A stretch of 64,000 nt of DNA, from contig NZ_KQ960157.1 in NCBI RefSeq assembly GCF_001553115.1, positions 62,001 to 126,000 of the forward strand, written 5' to 3'. The position numbers and the translations under genes are program-made. The first letter of the stretch is position 1, and each line of letters starts with the position of its first letter. The notes beneath the pieces were generated by a model. It was not told the DNA's origin and did not search any database. It saw only the letters and a program-made list of their open reading frames with translations. Below, in pieces: positions 8,113 to 16,800 of the stretch. The DNA is from Aedoeadaptatus coxii (GTDB lineage Bacteria; Bacillota; Clostridia; Tissierellales; Peptoniphilaceae).

Positions 8113-8947
8113 AAATATCGATAACTTCTTTGAATCCGAATGTTTTGGCCAATGCCAGGAGTTCGGACTTTTTTTCGCGTGTCGGCGCTTGTAATACGTC
8201 GACGTAATCTTTTCGCACGCCGAAGGGGCGGTAGCTAATGAGTTTAATGACGACGTCGCCAATGTGTTCTCCCAGTACGCTCGCCACTTCTCGCAAGGTG
8301 CGCTCGTTGTCCAAATGACCTAAAAGGACGAGGCGCACTTCTTCAAGCCCTCCATGTTCGGCGAGATAAGCGAGGTTTTGTTTAACGATGTCATTGTCTC
8401 GCCCCGTCAGTTTTCGGTGATCCTCTTTATCCCACGCCTTCACATCCAACATGACGCCGTCGGAAATACGAAGCAGTTCATTGAGGGCGCCTTTTGAAAA
8501 ATCCATGCCGCCGTTGGAGTCGATGAGCGCCGTGAGCCCTCGCTCCTTCGCCCCTCGAAAGAGGGGAATGAGCCCTTCCGCTTGTAAAGTGGATTCGCCG
8601 CCGCTGACGCTGATGCCTTCGATAAAGGGCATGGCGTCGTCGATTGCGTTTAAAATCTCTTCCGCTTCCATGGCCCGCACTTTCGGCGAGGCGCCGTGGG
8701 TGCAGGTGGCGATACATTTGTCGCAGTCCACACATTTGACGGGATCCCACACTACTTTTTCGCCTTCCATGGAAAGGGCGGATACCGGACAGGTTTCGAT
8801 GCAATCGCCACAGTGAATGCAGCGGTGAATGGTTTCGGGATTGTGGCAATACATGCAGTTAAAATTGCACGCTTGCAAGAATATAGCAAAACGATTCCCG
8901 GGACCGTCGACGACGCTCATGGGAATCAGTTTGTTGACATATAACAT
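8111..8947 (-). CDS. yjjW: YjjW-family glycyl-radical enzyme activase (radical SAM)
   Basis: A 278-residue radical SAM activase. The C-x3-C-x2-C cluster motif is at C27, C31 and C34. A ferredoxin-like insert has two four-Cys sets (C43/46/49/53 and C72/75/78/82), typical of glycyl-radical activases with extra 4Fe-4S clusters. The S-G-G-E SAM-binding motif follows. It should generate the glycyl radical on the YjjI-type protein encoded upstream. The start codon overlaps the stop of that gene by one base, so the two are tightly coupled. The enzyme is oxygen-sensitive by nature, fitting an anaerobe. Confidence 0.9.
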   Translation of the reverse strand: MLYVNKLIPMSVVDGPGNRFAIFLQACNFNCMYCHNPETIHRCIHCGDCIETCPVSALSMEGEKVVWDPVKCVDCDKCIATCTHGASPKVRAMEAEEILNAIDDAMPFIEGISVSGGESTLQAEGLIPLFRGAKERGLTALIDSNGGMDFSKGALNELLRISDGVMLDVKAWDKEDHRKLTGRDNDIVKQNLAYLAEHGGLEEVRLVLLGHLDNERTLREVASVLGEHIGDVVIKLISYRPFGVRKDYVDVLQAPTREKKSELLALAKTFGFKEVIDI

Positions 8948-10482
8948 TAGACGCCTTCGACTTTTCGGTCCAAGATGCCGTATTTCGTCAGGGGATCGGC
9001 TGCGTATTGCGCCGTATCGTAAGTTACTTGTTTGCCCGCTTTAAAGGCTTCCACGTCGGATTTTTTAACGAGGTAGCCGGTGACGCGAATGAGATCGCCG
9101 TCGTCGTTGTAAGCGGAAAGGTAGCGGTTGCCGAGTTTAAAGCCGCCTTTAAATACGTCGAGAACTGCCTTCGGGTTGCGCTTCGCCGTTTCGTCGAAGG
9201 GGAAGTGATCGCCGACGCCGGAGGGGAAGTATTTTTGGAATTTTGCCGCTTGGCGAATGTGGGTGTAAAGATCCGGTTCCTGACCGATGGGAATACGGTG
9301 TGCCGCCGTGGTACCTTCATCGTTTGCCGCCCCTACTTGTGCGTGGAGCATAAAGCGATGGTTCCATACCGGGCTGTAATCGGATGTAAAGTTCTTTACC
9401 CGTTCTTCGATAAAGTCCATAACGCGAATGCCCATGGCATCTGCCGATTCGTCGATACCGAATTTTGCATCGACGCCGTCTTTTTTAAGAAGTTCTTGAG
9501 TACATTCCGCAAGGCCTACCATGCCGAAGAGGCCGACGAAGTTGTCGAGATCGACGAAATCTTCTTTAACGAGGAAGTTGGATTTAAAGAAAGAGGTTTC
9601 CTCGACCAGATAGTGGATTTTCGATTCCATAAAGTGGAGCATGGTGTCGATGGCGCGGGGCAAGTTGTTTGCGAAGAACGCGTCCACGCTTTCGGCGCCT
9701 TCCGCAATTTTATTGAGGCGTAAGCGGCTCAGGGTAAAGGCGCCGCCGTGTTTGGGAAGGGCGTTGTAGCAGGATGCGATGCCGTAATCTACATCGCCGA
9801 AATCGCTGCTGTAGTATTTATCGTTGGCGAAGGCCGGGTTGGCGCAGACGAGGCTCGTCTTTAATGCCTTTTCCGCAAAGGCATCGGGCGTCTTGTCTTC
9901 GTCATAAAGAAGGGTCATGTTCGGCGTTACGATTTGAAGTTCCGCCACAAGGTCTAAAATAATATTGCCCGTTTCCGTTTCGTAAGGGCCGATATTGGCG
10001 TGGCAGAAAGAATCGTCTACGGTGCGATCCAGCTGAATCAGAAAGCTCTTTAAAATAGCCTTTGCTTCTTCCCGATCGGTTTTTTGTACAAAGGGCTCGA
10101 GGAGATCGTCGAGGGCGCCGATGTAAACCGGAAAGCGGGTAACGCTGGGTACGTGGTGGTACATGACAAGGAGAGCCGTAGTCGCTTCTAAAAGCGTCTT
10201 CGGCGGTTCCATACGTAAAAAGTCGCTGCCTTCTTTTAAGTATTTTTCGTAATCCGGAAGGATGTAGCGAGGCGCATAGGGCGCGTGGCCTTCGTCTAAA
10301 TCGCAGATTTCACTCTTATCGTAAAGTTCGTAAAAAGCATCCTCTCCCTTTACCGGATAATCCATTACATTTTCCGCAATTTTTGCGAGACGAGACGTTT
10401 GTTGTCCATAAGTTTGTGCAGTATCTTGCTGAATAGCTTTTACCGCATCCCGTACACTTTCAATACTAAAAAAACGTTCCAT
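8947..10482 (-). CDS. yjjI: YjjI-family glycyl-radical enzyme
   Basis: A 511-residue protein of the YjjI (DUF3029) family. It is shorter than pyruvate formate-lyase but has the C-terminal glycyl-radical loop R-V-T-G-Y-L, giving Gly469 as the radical site, and a candidate active-site Cys in A-S-C-Y-N around the middle. The chemistry of this family is not established, so no substrate is assigned. GGGAGG lies before the ATG. It forms a two-gene operon with its activase and diverges from a Crp/Fnr-family regulator, which may link expression to anaerobic or redox signals (inference). Confidence 0.88.
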   Translation of the reverse strand: MERFFSIESVRDAVKAIQQDTAQTYGQQTSRLAKIAENVMDYPVKGEDAFYELYDKSEICDLDEGHAPYAPRYILPDYEKYLKEGSDFLRMEPPKTLLEATTALLVMYHHVPSVTRFPVYIGALDDLLEPFVQKTDREEAKAILKSFLIQLDRTVDDSFCHANIGPYETETGNIILDLVAELQIVTPNMTLLYDEDKTPDAFAEKALKTSLVCANPAFANDKYYSSDFGDVDYGIASCYNALPKHGGAFTLSRLRLNKIAEGAESVDAFFANNLPRAIDTMLHFMESKIHYLVEETSFFKSNFLVKEDFVDLDNFVGLFGMVGLAECTQELLKKDGVDAKFGIDESADAMGIRVMDFIEERVKNFTSDYSPVWNHRFMLHAQVGAANDEGTTAAHRIPIGQEPDLYTHIRQAAKFQKYFPSGVGDHFPFDETAKRNPKAVLDVFKGGFKLGNRYLSAYNDDGDLIRVTGYLVKKSDVEAFKAGKQVTYDTAQYAADPLTKYGILDRKVEGV

Positions 10483-10517
10483 TATTGGCCTCCCTTTCCC
10501 TTTTTCTAGGGATAGTA

Positions 10518-10560
10518 TATACTGAATGAAAATAAAAAAAGATGCCAGATGGCATCTTTT
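10518..10560. promoter_or_regulatory. Divergent control region with hairpin in the Crp/Fnr leader
   Basis: The palindrome AGTATATACT (10514-10523) can supply a -10 box to either strand. Just downstream, a perfect 10-bp stem (10537-10546 with 10551-10560) with an AGAT loop ends in four Ts and directly precedes the GGAGGG ribosome site of the Crp/Fnr gene. It could act as an attenuator or protect the leader; the T-run is short, so strong termination is not certain. Confidence 0.5.
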
Positions 10561-10570
10561 GGAGGGCTTT

Positions 10571-11188
10571 ATGGATTTTTCTACGCTTTTTTCAAATGGA
10601 ATGCTTTCCGGACGCAGACGGTTTCAAAAAGGGGATATGCTCCTTTATCCGGACAGCGAGCAATACGCCATTTTGTTTTTGGAATCGGGCACGGTGGAAG
10701 TTTCCCGATACGATACGGAAGGGGAACGTATTTTGCAGAGCTTTATGGCGGCGCCTCAATGTTTCGGCCTCGTGGAATCTTTTGCCGATGCGCCGATTCT
10801 CTGCGGTGTAAAGGCCGTGACAAAGGGCAGTTGTTACGCTCTTTCCCCGGAGGATGCCCTCTTTAAAGACGGCAAGGTTTTAGACTTTCTGCTCCGCTAC
10901 ATTTCCACCCTTTATGTAGAGGAAATGGGGCGCAGCGCCCGTGAAAAACATCTTTCCGGGAAGGAGCGCCTGCTCCACACTCTTTATCGAATGGCGCAAA
11001 AGCCCTTCCCCTACACCCTGCCTCTAACTCGGGAAGATCTCTCCGATCTGTTAGGCATTCCTCCAAGAAGCCTTTACCGCTATTTAAAGGAACTGGAAGA
11101 TGAGGGTTTTTTAACGCGTGTGCGGGGCAAAGTTGTCCTCGACGAAGAACACATCGCTAGGATAGACGGTATTTTTCATCGGATTTAA
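10571..11188 (+). CDS. Crp/Fnr-family transcriptional regulator
   Basis: A 205-residue regulator. The N-terminal half is a cyclic-nucleotide-binding-like beta barrel (about 15-115); the C-terminal half has a winged helix with L-T-R-E-D-L-S-D-L-L-G-I-P-P-R-S-L-Y-R-Y at about 154-173. No N-terminal Cys cluster of FNR type is present, so it probably does not bind an Fe-S cluster that way. The start at 10571 was chosen because GGAGGG lies just upstream; an upstream ATG would include the hairpin. It diverges from yjjI-yjjW and likely controls it. The 3' end overlaps the convergent YwaF-like gene by 32 bases. Confidence 0.85.
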   Translation: MDFSTLFSNGMLSGRRRFQKGDMLLYPDSEQYAILFLESGTVEVSRYDTEGERILQSFMAAPQCFGLVESFADAPILCGVKAVTKGSCYALSPEDALFKDGKVLDFLLRYISTLYVEEMGRSAREKHLSGKERLLHTLYRMAQKPFPYTLPLTREDLSDLLGIPPRSLYRYLKELEDEGFLTRVRGKVVLDEEHIARIDGIFHRI

Positions 11189-11861
11189 CCACGTGGCGAT
11201 CGATAAAGATGTGGAATTTCATGCCGAGTATAATCAGGAGACAGGAGACGGCCAGGCAAAGGGGCACGTATAAGAGATCGGGCATATCGCCGACCAATGG
11301 CTTTTCTCTGAAATAAAAGTAGTTTCCGTCGACCAACGGATTTACGAGATAGGTAAACACGAAGTACGCAAAAAAGGCTTTAAGGGCCGGTTGTATATCT
11401 TTGTGGGTAATGGTAAAGCCCCTGGTAATGTGGCCGTAGAGGCCAAAGAGGAGGTTCACCGTGTGGCTGATAAAAAAGCTGAGGCCGATGGGGTGATTAA
11501 TAGGCGTCACTTCCAAAGGATAGGCGAAACTCAACAGGGCGAAAAAGCCGAAGGCCGTGCCGATAATGTAGAGCGTCCGCTTTTTCGTAAAAAGATAGGC
11601 TAAAATCACGAGACTCGCCACTCGACAAATATGTAAGGGCAAGGATTCCGATAAAATGAAATCGTAGTGGAACACGTAGGTTCCGTACATTAAGATTTGT
11701 TGAAAAATAATAATCCCGGCGAGGATTTTATCCGCCCGATTGGCGTGGGTGCGAATGGTTTCCCGCTTGCGCATTAAAAAGTAAAGCACGACCAAAAAGC
11801 CGATTAAGTAAACAAAATGGCCCGGTCCCAAGAAGGAAATATACTCTTCTTTTAAGGTCAT
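11157..11861 (-). CDS. YwaF/TIGR02206-family membrane protein
   Basis: A 234-residue protein with about seven transmembrane helices, a short cytoplasmic start and conserved polar helix residues such as H-Y-D-F and L-P-L-H-I-C-R at about 67-82, which are typical of the TIGR02206 (YwaF) family. Its function is unknown. The tail overlaps the convergent Crp/Fnr gene by 32 bases; both reading frames look genuine because both keep family features to the end. AGAGGA lies before the ATG. Confidence 0.75.
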   Translation of the reverse strand: MTLKEEYISFLGPGHFVYLIGFLVVLYFLMRKRETIRTHANRADKILAGIIIFQQILMYGTYVFHYDFILSESLPLHICRVASLVILAYLFTKKRTLYIIGTAFGFFALLSFAYPLEVTPINHPIGLSFFISHTVNLLFGLYGHITRGFTITHKDIQPALKAFFAYFVFTYLVNPLVDGNYFYFREKPLVGDMPDLLYVPLCLAVSCLLIILGMKFHIFIDRHVVKSDEKYRLS

Positions 11862-11956
11862 AAACTAATTCCTCTTTCTTTTTTCGGGTAGTTTAACATA
11901 GTTTTTTACGGTGACGGTGACAATTTTGTGGAGAAGATGTTAAGATTCAGCAAATG

Positions 11957-13324
11957 TTATTCGACTGTTTCTTCAATATCCCCTTCCGGTAAATCGGCGC
12001 GCCATTTACCTAGTCGGAAATAAATCACCGTCATAATAAAGGTGGCGATCCAGCTAATGGGATAGCTCCAGTAAATGGTGTCGATGTTGTTAAAGACGGG
12101 CATGGCCACGACGATCCAACCCAGGCGAATAATAAACATGCCGATGAGCGTAATGATCATGACAGGAATAGAAGTGCCGCTTCCCCGAATGGCGCCGGAA
12201 AGCACCTCTGTAGTAGAGAACACCACGTAAAAGGGCGCCAAGGTTACCGTCATTTTCGCGCCGTAAAAGATGACGCCGTGATCGGCGCTGAATACACTCA
12301 TAAAGGTGTAGCGGAAGCAGACGAGAATAGACGATACGACGGCGACAAAGACCCACGTCATCAGTAAGGATGTCTTAATGCCCGCCGAAAGACGCTTGGG
12401 CTTTCGCGCACCGATGTTTTGGCCGACAAAGGTCGTAATGGCAAGGGCGAAAGCTTCCAGTGATGTAAAGACGAAGCCGTCGATTCGATTGGCGGAGGCG
12501 GCGCCGGCAATGGCTTGAGCGCCGAATACATTGATTTGGCCCTGAATAATAACATTGGAAAGGGCGATCATGGCCCCGGAAATGCCGGCAGGTAACCCGA
12601 TGGCAAAAATATCCCGCAAGCTGTCCTTGTGGAAGCGAATCCGTTTGAAGCGTAATCTGTAAATGTCCGTGGTTCTAATTAAGCTGTAGGTCACGAGAAT
12701 ACCCGATACCGATTGGGCGAAAGCTGTGGCGATGCCCGCCCCTACGGCGCCCATATCGAAAATGCCGACAAAAACCAAGTCTAATATAATGTTTAAAAAG
12801 GCGGATACGGCTAGAAAGTTAAAGGGACGCACGCTGTCGCCGACGCTTCTTAAAACCGCCGAACCCATATTGTACAACATGACGGGCACCATGCCGGCAA
12901 AGACGATGCGCAAATAGCTCGTGGCGGGGCCCATAACTTCCGGCGGTGTGGCGATCCATTTCAAAAACACGGGGGAAAAAATAATCGTAATAATCGACAA
13001 TAAACCACCACCATAAATGGCGATGGCGAAGTTGGTGTGGACTACTTTTGAAAGTTCCTTGCGGTTTTTAGCGCCGTAATATTGGGCGACGAGAACCGAT
13101 GTCCCGGTGGAAAGCCCCATAAAAAGCGCCACGACTAAAAGGGTGATAGCGCCGCAGGCTCCGATGGCGGCCATATCCACTTTCCCTGCAAAACGTCCGA
13201 CGATTAAAAGGTCGGCAGTGTTATAAAGTTGCTGTAATAAAGCGGAGAAGAGCAGGGGTAGCGTAAAGGTCAACAGGTTTTTCCAAATACTGCCTTCTGT
13301 CAGATCTACATTTTCCCGCTTCAT
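11957..13324 (-). CDS. MATE-family efflux transporter
   Basis: A 455-residue multidrug and toxin extrusion transporter with 12 predicted transmembrane helices and the family N-terminus (L-T-E-G-S-I-W-K-N-L-L-T-F-T-L-P). Members use Na+ or H+ gradients to export cationic drugs or toxic metabolites. The start was set at the ATG at 13324, which has AAAGGG upstream and matches the family N-terminus; an upstream ATG adds nine residues without a ribosome site. It stands as a single gene with no adjacent regulator. Confidence 0.9.
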   Translation of the reverse strand: MKRENVDLTEGSIWKNLLTFTLPLLFSALLQQLYNTADLLIVGRFAGKVDMAAIGACGAITLLVVALFMGLSTGTSVLVAQYYGAKNRKELSKVVHTNFAIAIYGGGLLSIITIIFSPVFLKWIATPPEVMGPATSYLRIVFAGMVPVMLYNMGSAVLRSVGDSVRPFNFLAVSAFLNIILDLVFVGIFDMGAVGAGIATAFAQSVSGILVTYSLIRTTDIYRLRFKRIRFHKDSLRDIFAIGLPAGISGAMIALSNVIIQGQINVFGAQAIAGAASANRIDGFVFTSLEAFALAITTFVGQNIGARKPKRLSAGIKTSLLMTWVFVAVVSSILVCFRYTFMSVFSADHGVIFYGAKMTVTLAPFYVVFSTTEVLSGAIRGSGTSIPVMIITLIGMFIIRLGWIVVAMPVFNNIDTIYWSYPISWIATFIMTVIYFRLGKWRADLPEGDIEETVE

Positions 13325-13456
13325 ACACCAACCCTTTCTTTTTATAAACACTCAAAGGACGACACCAGCCGGGACACGGTGCCGTTCACTACTTATCATC
13401 TATCTTGAGAAGTTATTGTAACACTAATTTCCTTATATTTCAGGAATTTTTTTAAA

Positions 13457-14215
13457 TTATGCTAAAGATTTTCCTTTTTGTACCGTTTCGATCATAGCAT
13501 CGGAAAGGGCGCCGCGCACGCCGGCACGTTCCATGGCGAGAACCCCTTCGATGGTGGCGCCGCCGGGGGAACACACTTTATCTTTCAATTGGCCGGGATG
13601 CAGCCCTTCCTGAAGAAGCTGTTCGCAGCTTCCCGCTATGGCGGCTGCGGCGATTTTGTAAGTGTCCGCCCGTTTCATGCCGCACTGAAGGGCGCCGTCG
13701 GAGAATGCTTCCACGATCATGGCGACAAAGGCGGGGGTGGCGCCGGCGAGGGCGGTGACAATATCTAAATTCCCCTCGTCCATTTCCATAATCAGACCTG
13801 CCGGAGCGAGGAGGGCTTCGAAATTTTCCTTTTCCTCATCGCTCATATCGTAACCCGGCGTGTAGGCGATGACCCCTTTACCTACGGTAATGGGCGTGTT
13901 GGGCAGCACGCGAATAATTTTTTCCGTCGGCGCCATGGCGCGGAGAGATTCGAGATTGACCCCGGCCGCCATGGAGACGATGGTCTGCCCTTCGATTTTA
14001 TCTTCGATTTCCTTCATAACGGATTTCACCATATAGGGCTTGACGCCTAAAAAGATAATATCCGAGCGATCGACGATTTCCCGATTGTCTCGTGTTTGGA
14101 ATGTAGCTATGTCTTTTTCATGAGGACAAGCGACGAAAAGCGTGTGGCCCGCCTTTAAAAACAAATCGTAAAATGCCCGGCCCATATTGCCCAGGCCGAT
14201 AATACCAATGTTCAT
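13457..14215 (-). CDS. proC: Pyrroline-5-carboxylate reductase
   Basis: A 252-residue enzyme that makes proline from 1-pyrroline-5-carboxylate with NAD(P)H. It has the N-terminal dinucleotide fold (I-G-I-I-G-L-G-N-M-G), the G-V-K-P-Y motif near 65 and the C-terminal S-P-G-G-A-T-I-E-G signature. The length is close to normal. The ATG at 14215 was chosen over a GTG three codons upstream because GGGTGG is well placed for it. It diverges from the CHR operon. No proA or proB is adjacent, so precursor supply is encoded elsewhere. Confidence 0.93.
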   Translation of the reverse strand: MNIGIIGLGNMGRAFYDLFLKAGHTLFVACPHEKDIATFQTRDNREIVDRSDIIFLGVKPYMVKSVMKEIEDKIEGQTIVSMAAGVNLESLRAMAPTEKIIRVLPNTPITVGKGVIAYTPGYDMSDEEKENFEALLAPAGLIMEMDEGNLDIVTALAGATPAFVAMIVEAFSDGALQCGMKRADTYKIAAAAIAGSCEQLLQEGLHPGQLKDKVCSPGGATIEGVLAMERAGVRGALSDAMIETVQKGKSLA

Positions 14216-14278
14216 ATAATCCACCCTTTCTTGAAGCAGTTTTCTAATTACAGTATACTATCTCCTAGGAGGTTGTGC

Positions 14279-14851
14279 ATGGAGAAGCGTATATCCTTAT
14301 GGAAATTATTTTTAACCTTTTTAAAAATTAATACTTTTACTTTTGGCGGCGGCTACACCATCGTACCCATTATTCGCGATGAATTTGTAGAGCACCAACA
14401 ACTTATCGACGAGGACGAAATGCTCGACATCGTGGCCCTCGCCCAATCGGGGCCGGGGGCCATGGCCATTTCCTGCTCCCTTTTAACGGGCTATCGTTTA
14501 CGGGGACCTTTGGGGGCGGCTACCTGTCTTTTCGCCAGCGTCTTGCCCTGCCTTGTCATCATTCTTTCGATTAATCTGGCCTATAAACAATTCCGCGAAA
14601 ATTTTTACGTCAACGCCGCCCTCGTCGGCATTAGCGGCATTATTTCGGCTGTTCTTTTTTTAACCACTTGGCGCATGGGCAAGCGCGCCATGCACGAAGA
14701 TCGGAATTTTTCGATTGTCATGATTATTATCGCCACATTCCTCGGCATGTTCACCGATATTAACACCGCTTTTATTATTTTATTCCTCGGCTTTTGCGGC
14801 ATTATCGTCACCAAGCTTGAAGATCACAAGAAAGAAGGTCATCGCTCGTGA
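14279..14851 (+). CDS. Half-size chromate-transporter (CHR) family protein, first
   Basis: A 190-residue single-domain CHR protein with about six hydrophobic segments and the N-terminal F-G-G-G-Y-T-I-V-P motif at about 22-30. The second family motif reads S-G-P-G-A-M-A-I-S, which differs from the usual T-P-G-P form seen in the partner at 15876. Short CHR proteins normally work as a heteromeric pair of opposite topology. Here the two halves are separated by an EIIC-like membrane gene. AGGAGG precedes the ATG at 14279. Chromate is unlikely to be the natural substrate in an anaerobe; the real substrate is unknown. Confidence 0.85.
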   Translation: MEKRISLWKLFLTFLKINTFTFGGGYTIVPIIRDEFVEHQQLIDEDEMLDIVALAQSGPGAMAISCSLLTGYRLRGPLGAATCLFASVLPCLVIILSINLAYKQFRENFYVNAALVGISGIISAVLFLTTWRMGKRAMHEDRNFSIVMIIIATFLGMFTDINTAFIILFLGFCGIIVTKLEDHKKEGHRS

Positions 14852-15867
14852 AAGAGTTTCTCCGAAAAAAACACGTCAATCCCGGCTTTAAGATTTACGG
14901 CATCGATGCCTTAGGCGCCATGGCCTACGGCCTTTTCGCCACCCTTTTAATCGGCACGATTTTAAATACCGTCGGAACCCAACTTCATATTTCCTTTTTG
15001 ACGGATTTCATCTGGCCCATGGCAAAACAGGCGACGGGCCCTGCCATCGCCATTTCCATCGCCTATGCCTTGGATGCACCGCCCCTCGTCCTCTTCGCCT
15101 CCGCCGTCGTCGGCGCCGGCAGTTATGATATCGGCGGCCCCGTTGCCGTTTACATCGCCGCCATCGTCGCGGCGGAATGCGGTAAGTTGATCAGCAAGGA
15201 AACGCGCGTGGATATTTTGCTCACCCCGGCGGTCACCGTTCTGACGGGGATGCTCGTGGCAAAACTCGTGGGCCCGTCTATTCAATGGTTTATGGAAAGC
15301 GTGGGAAGCTTAGTCATGGCGGCTACGGAACAGCAACCCCTCCTGATGGGTATTCTCGTTTCCACCATCGTGGGCATCGCCCTAACCCTTCCCATTTCAA
15401 GCGCCGCTATTTGCATGATGCTTTCCCTTTCAGGCCTCGCCGGCGGCGCCGCCACTATGGGCTGCTCGGCGCAAATGATCGGCTTCGCCGTTATTTCCTT
15501 TAAGGACAACGGCTTCGACGGGCTCTTCGCCCAAGGGCTCGGCACCAGTATGCTTCAAATGCCCAATATCGTAAAAAATCCGCGGATTTGGATTCCCCCT
15601 ACCTTGGCAGGGGCCATCCTTTCTCCCCTCTCCACCATCGTCTTCCGATTGGAAAACTCGCCTCTCGGTAGCGGCATGGGCACAAGCGGCCTCGTGGGGC
15701 AAATCGGCACCATACAAACCATGGCCGGCACCATGCCGTTCGGAAAACTTTTAATCGTCATCACAGCGCTCCACGTCGTCCTTCCCGGCGCATTGTCCTA
15801 TGGAATTTATCGCCTGATGCGATCGAAAGGTTGGATTCACGACGGCGACATGACCTTGGAAATTTAG
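14848..15867 (+). CDS. PTS EIIC-like membrane protein (PTS_EIIC_2 type)
   Basis: A 339-residue membrane protein with about ten hydrophobic segments that resembles the lone PTS transporter subunit IIC family. No IIA or IIB domain is fused or adjacent, so phosphorylation-coupled sugar uptake is doubtful. The GTG start overlaps the TGA of the first CHR gene (GTGA). The second CHR gene begins eight bases after its stop. The tight placement between two CHR halves suggests a joint role, for example as a permease for the same anion or metabolite; this is inference. Glycine- and alanine-rich helices with G-A-G-S-Y-D-I-G-G-P near residue 91 are typical of the family. Confidence 0.75.
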   Translation: MKEFLRKKHVNPGFKIYGIDALGAMAYGLFATLLIGTILNTVGTQLHISFLTDFIWPMAKQATGPAIAISIAYALDAPPLVLFASAVVGAGSYDIGGPVAVYIAAIVAAECGKLISKETRVDILLTPAVTVLTGMLVAKLVGPSIQWFMESVGSLVMAATEQQPLLMGILVSTIVGIALTLPISSAAICMMLSLSGLAGGAATMGCSAQMIGFAVISFKDNGFDGLFAQGLGTSMLQMPNIVKNPRIWIPPTLAGAILSPLSTIVFRLENSPLGSGMGTSGLVGQIGTIQTMAGTMPFGKLLIVITALHVVLPGALSYGIYRLMRSKGWIHDGDMTLEI

Positions 15868-15875
15868 GTGATGGC

Positions 15876-16433
15876 GTGCTTTTAATCAAACTATTCTTCG
15901 AATTTTTTAAGATCGGCATTTTTTCCTTCGGCGGCGGCTACGCCACCATTCCCCTGATTCAGCAATACATTGTGGAGACGGAAGGCTGGCTCACCATGAC
16001 CCAGTTCACCGACCTGATTACCATTAGCCAAATGACCCCCGGCCCCATTGCCATTAACAGCGCCACTTTCGTCGGCGCACAAGTGGCAGGCGTGCCCGGC
16101 TCCATCGTCGCCACCATGGGCGTTACGGCGCCCCAGACCATGATCATGCTCACCCTCGCCTATTTCCTCTTTACGAAAAAGAAAAAATTCCGCCTCATGG
16201 ATATGCTCCTTCGGGGTATTAAGGCGGGGATTATCGGGCTGATCTTTATCGCCTCTTACGATATGTTTAAAAATTCCCTTTGGCCTACTGACGGCAGTTT
16301 TGAAATCGTCGCCCTCATTACCTTTATCGTCGGCGGCTACCTCTATTACAAAAAAGTCGATCTCATTCGCATCATTATGATCGGCGCGGTAATGGGCATC
16401 GGCCTAAAACTATGTCTGCCGCTTATTATCTAA
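15876..16433 (+). CDS. Half-size chromate-transporter (CHR) family protein, second
   Basis: A 185-residue single-domain CHR protein with F-G-G-G-Y-A-T-I-P near the start and the more canonical M-T-P-G-P-I-A-I-N motif at about 53-61. No in-frame ATG lies at a sensible place; the GTG at 15876 has AGGTG five bases upstream and is taken as the start. It is the last gene of the three-gene membrane operon and is followed by a terminator. It is probably the partner half of the protein at 14279. Confidence 0.82.
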   Translation: MLLIKLFFEFFKIGIFSFGGGYATIPLIQQYIVETEGWLTMTQFTDLITISQMTPGPIAINSATFVGAQVAGVPGSIVATMGVTAPQTMIMLTLAYFLFTKKKKFRLMDMLLRGIKAGIIGLIFIASYDMFKNSLWPTDGSFEIVALITFIVGGYLYYKKVDLIRIIMIGAVMGIGLKLCLPLII

Positions 16434-16438
16434 AACAG

Positions 16439-16469
16439 AAAAGGCGCCTCCCTTAGGAAGCGCCTTTTT
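16439..16469 (+). terminator. Terminator after CHR operon
   Basis: Stem of AAAAGGCGC pairing with GCGCCTTTTT, extended by TCC/GGA past one mismatch, with a CTTA loop and T-run, directly after the last CHR stop codon. Confidence 0.8.
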
Positions 16470-16800
16470 GAATGCTTTGGAATCATCGTCTGTTCGATAG
16501 TCCCATGCTTAATTGTTTCTCCGAAGCTATCGTAACATATCGCCAACGATAATGTCTCGCAAAACGACAAAATTTTCATTTCTCTTAGAAAAAAGATAGA
16601 TTTGAAAGCGCCACGACGTTAAAAATGGAAGAAGTCATTTTTTACCAATGCAAAATAGTTCTTTTTACGCCGGCACAATAAAATCGGCGGCCTGCGCGAA
16701 AACTTTTGCTCTTTTTTGCGTTTTCAATCCCTTGATTATCTTTCCTTTTCTCTGATGACCGCCCGCCCTGAAAACTGATAGAATAGAAAAGAGGTGAATC
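16470..16800. other. Non-coding stretch before glpK
   Basis: About 330 bases with no convincing reading frame. An inverted repeat TATCGT-N12-ACGATA spans 16528-16551. A TAGAAT at 16779-16784 could be the glpK -10 box but has no good -35. AGAGGTG just before 16801 is the glpK ribosome site. No catabolite-response element was recognised. Confidence 0.4.

Noticed and set aside
16470-16800. Small minus-strand frame upstream of glpK
   Set aside because: Composition is not coding-like, no ribosome site, and it covers the glpK control region.
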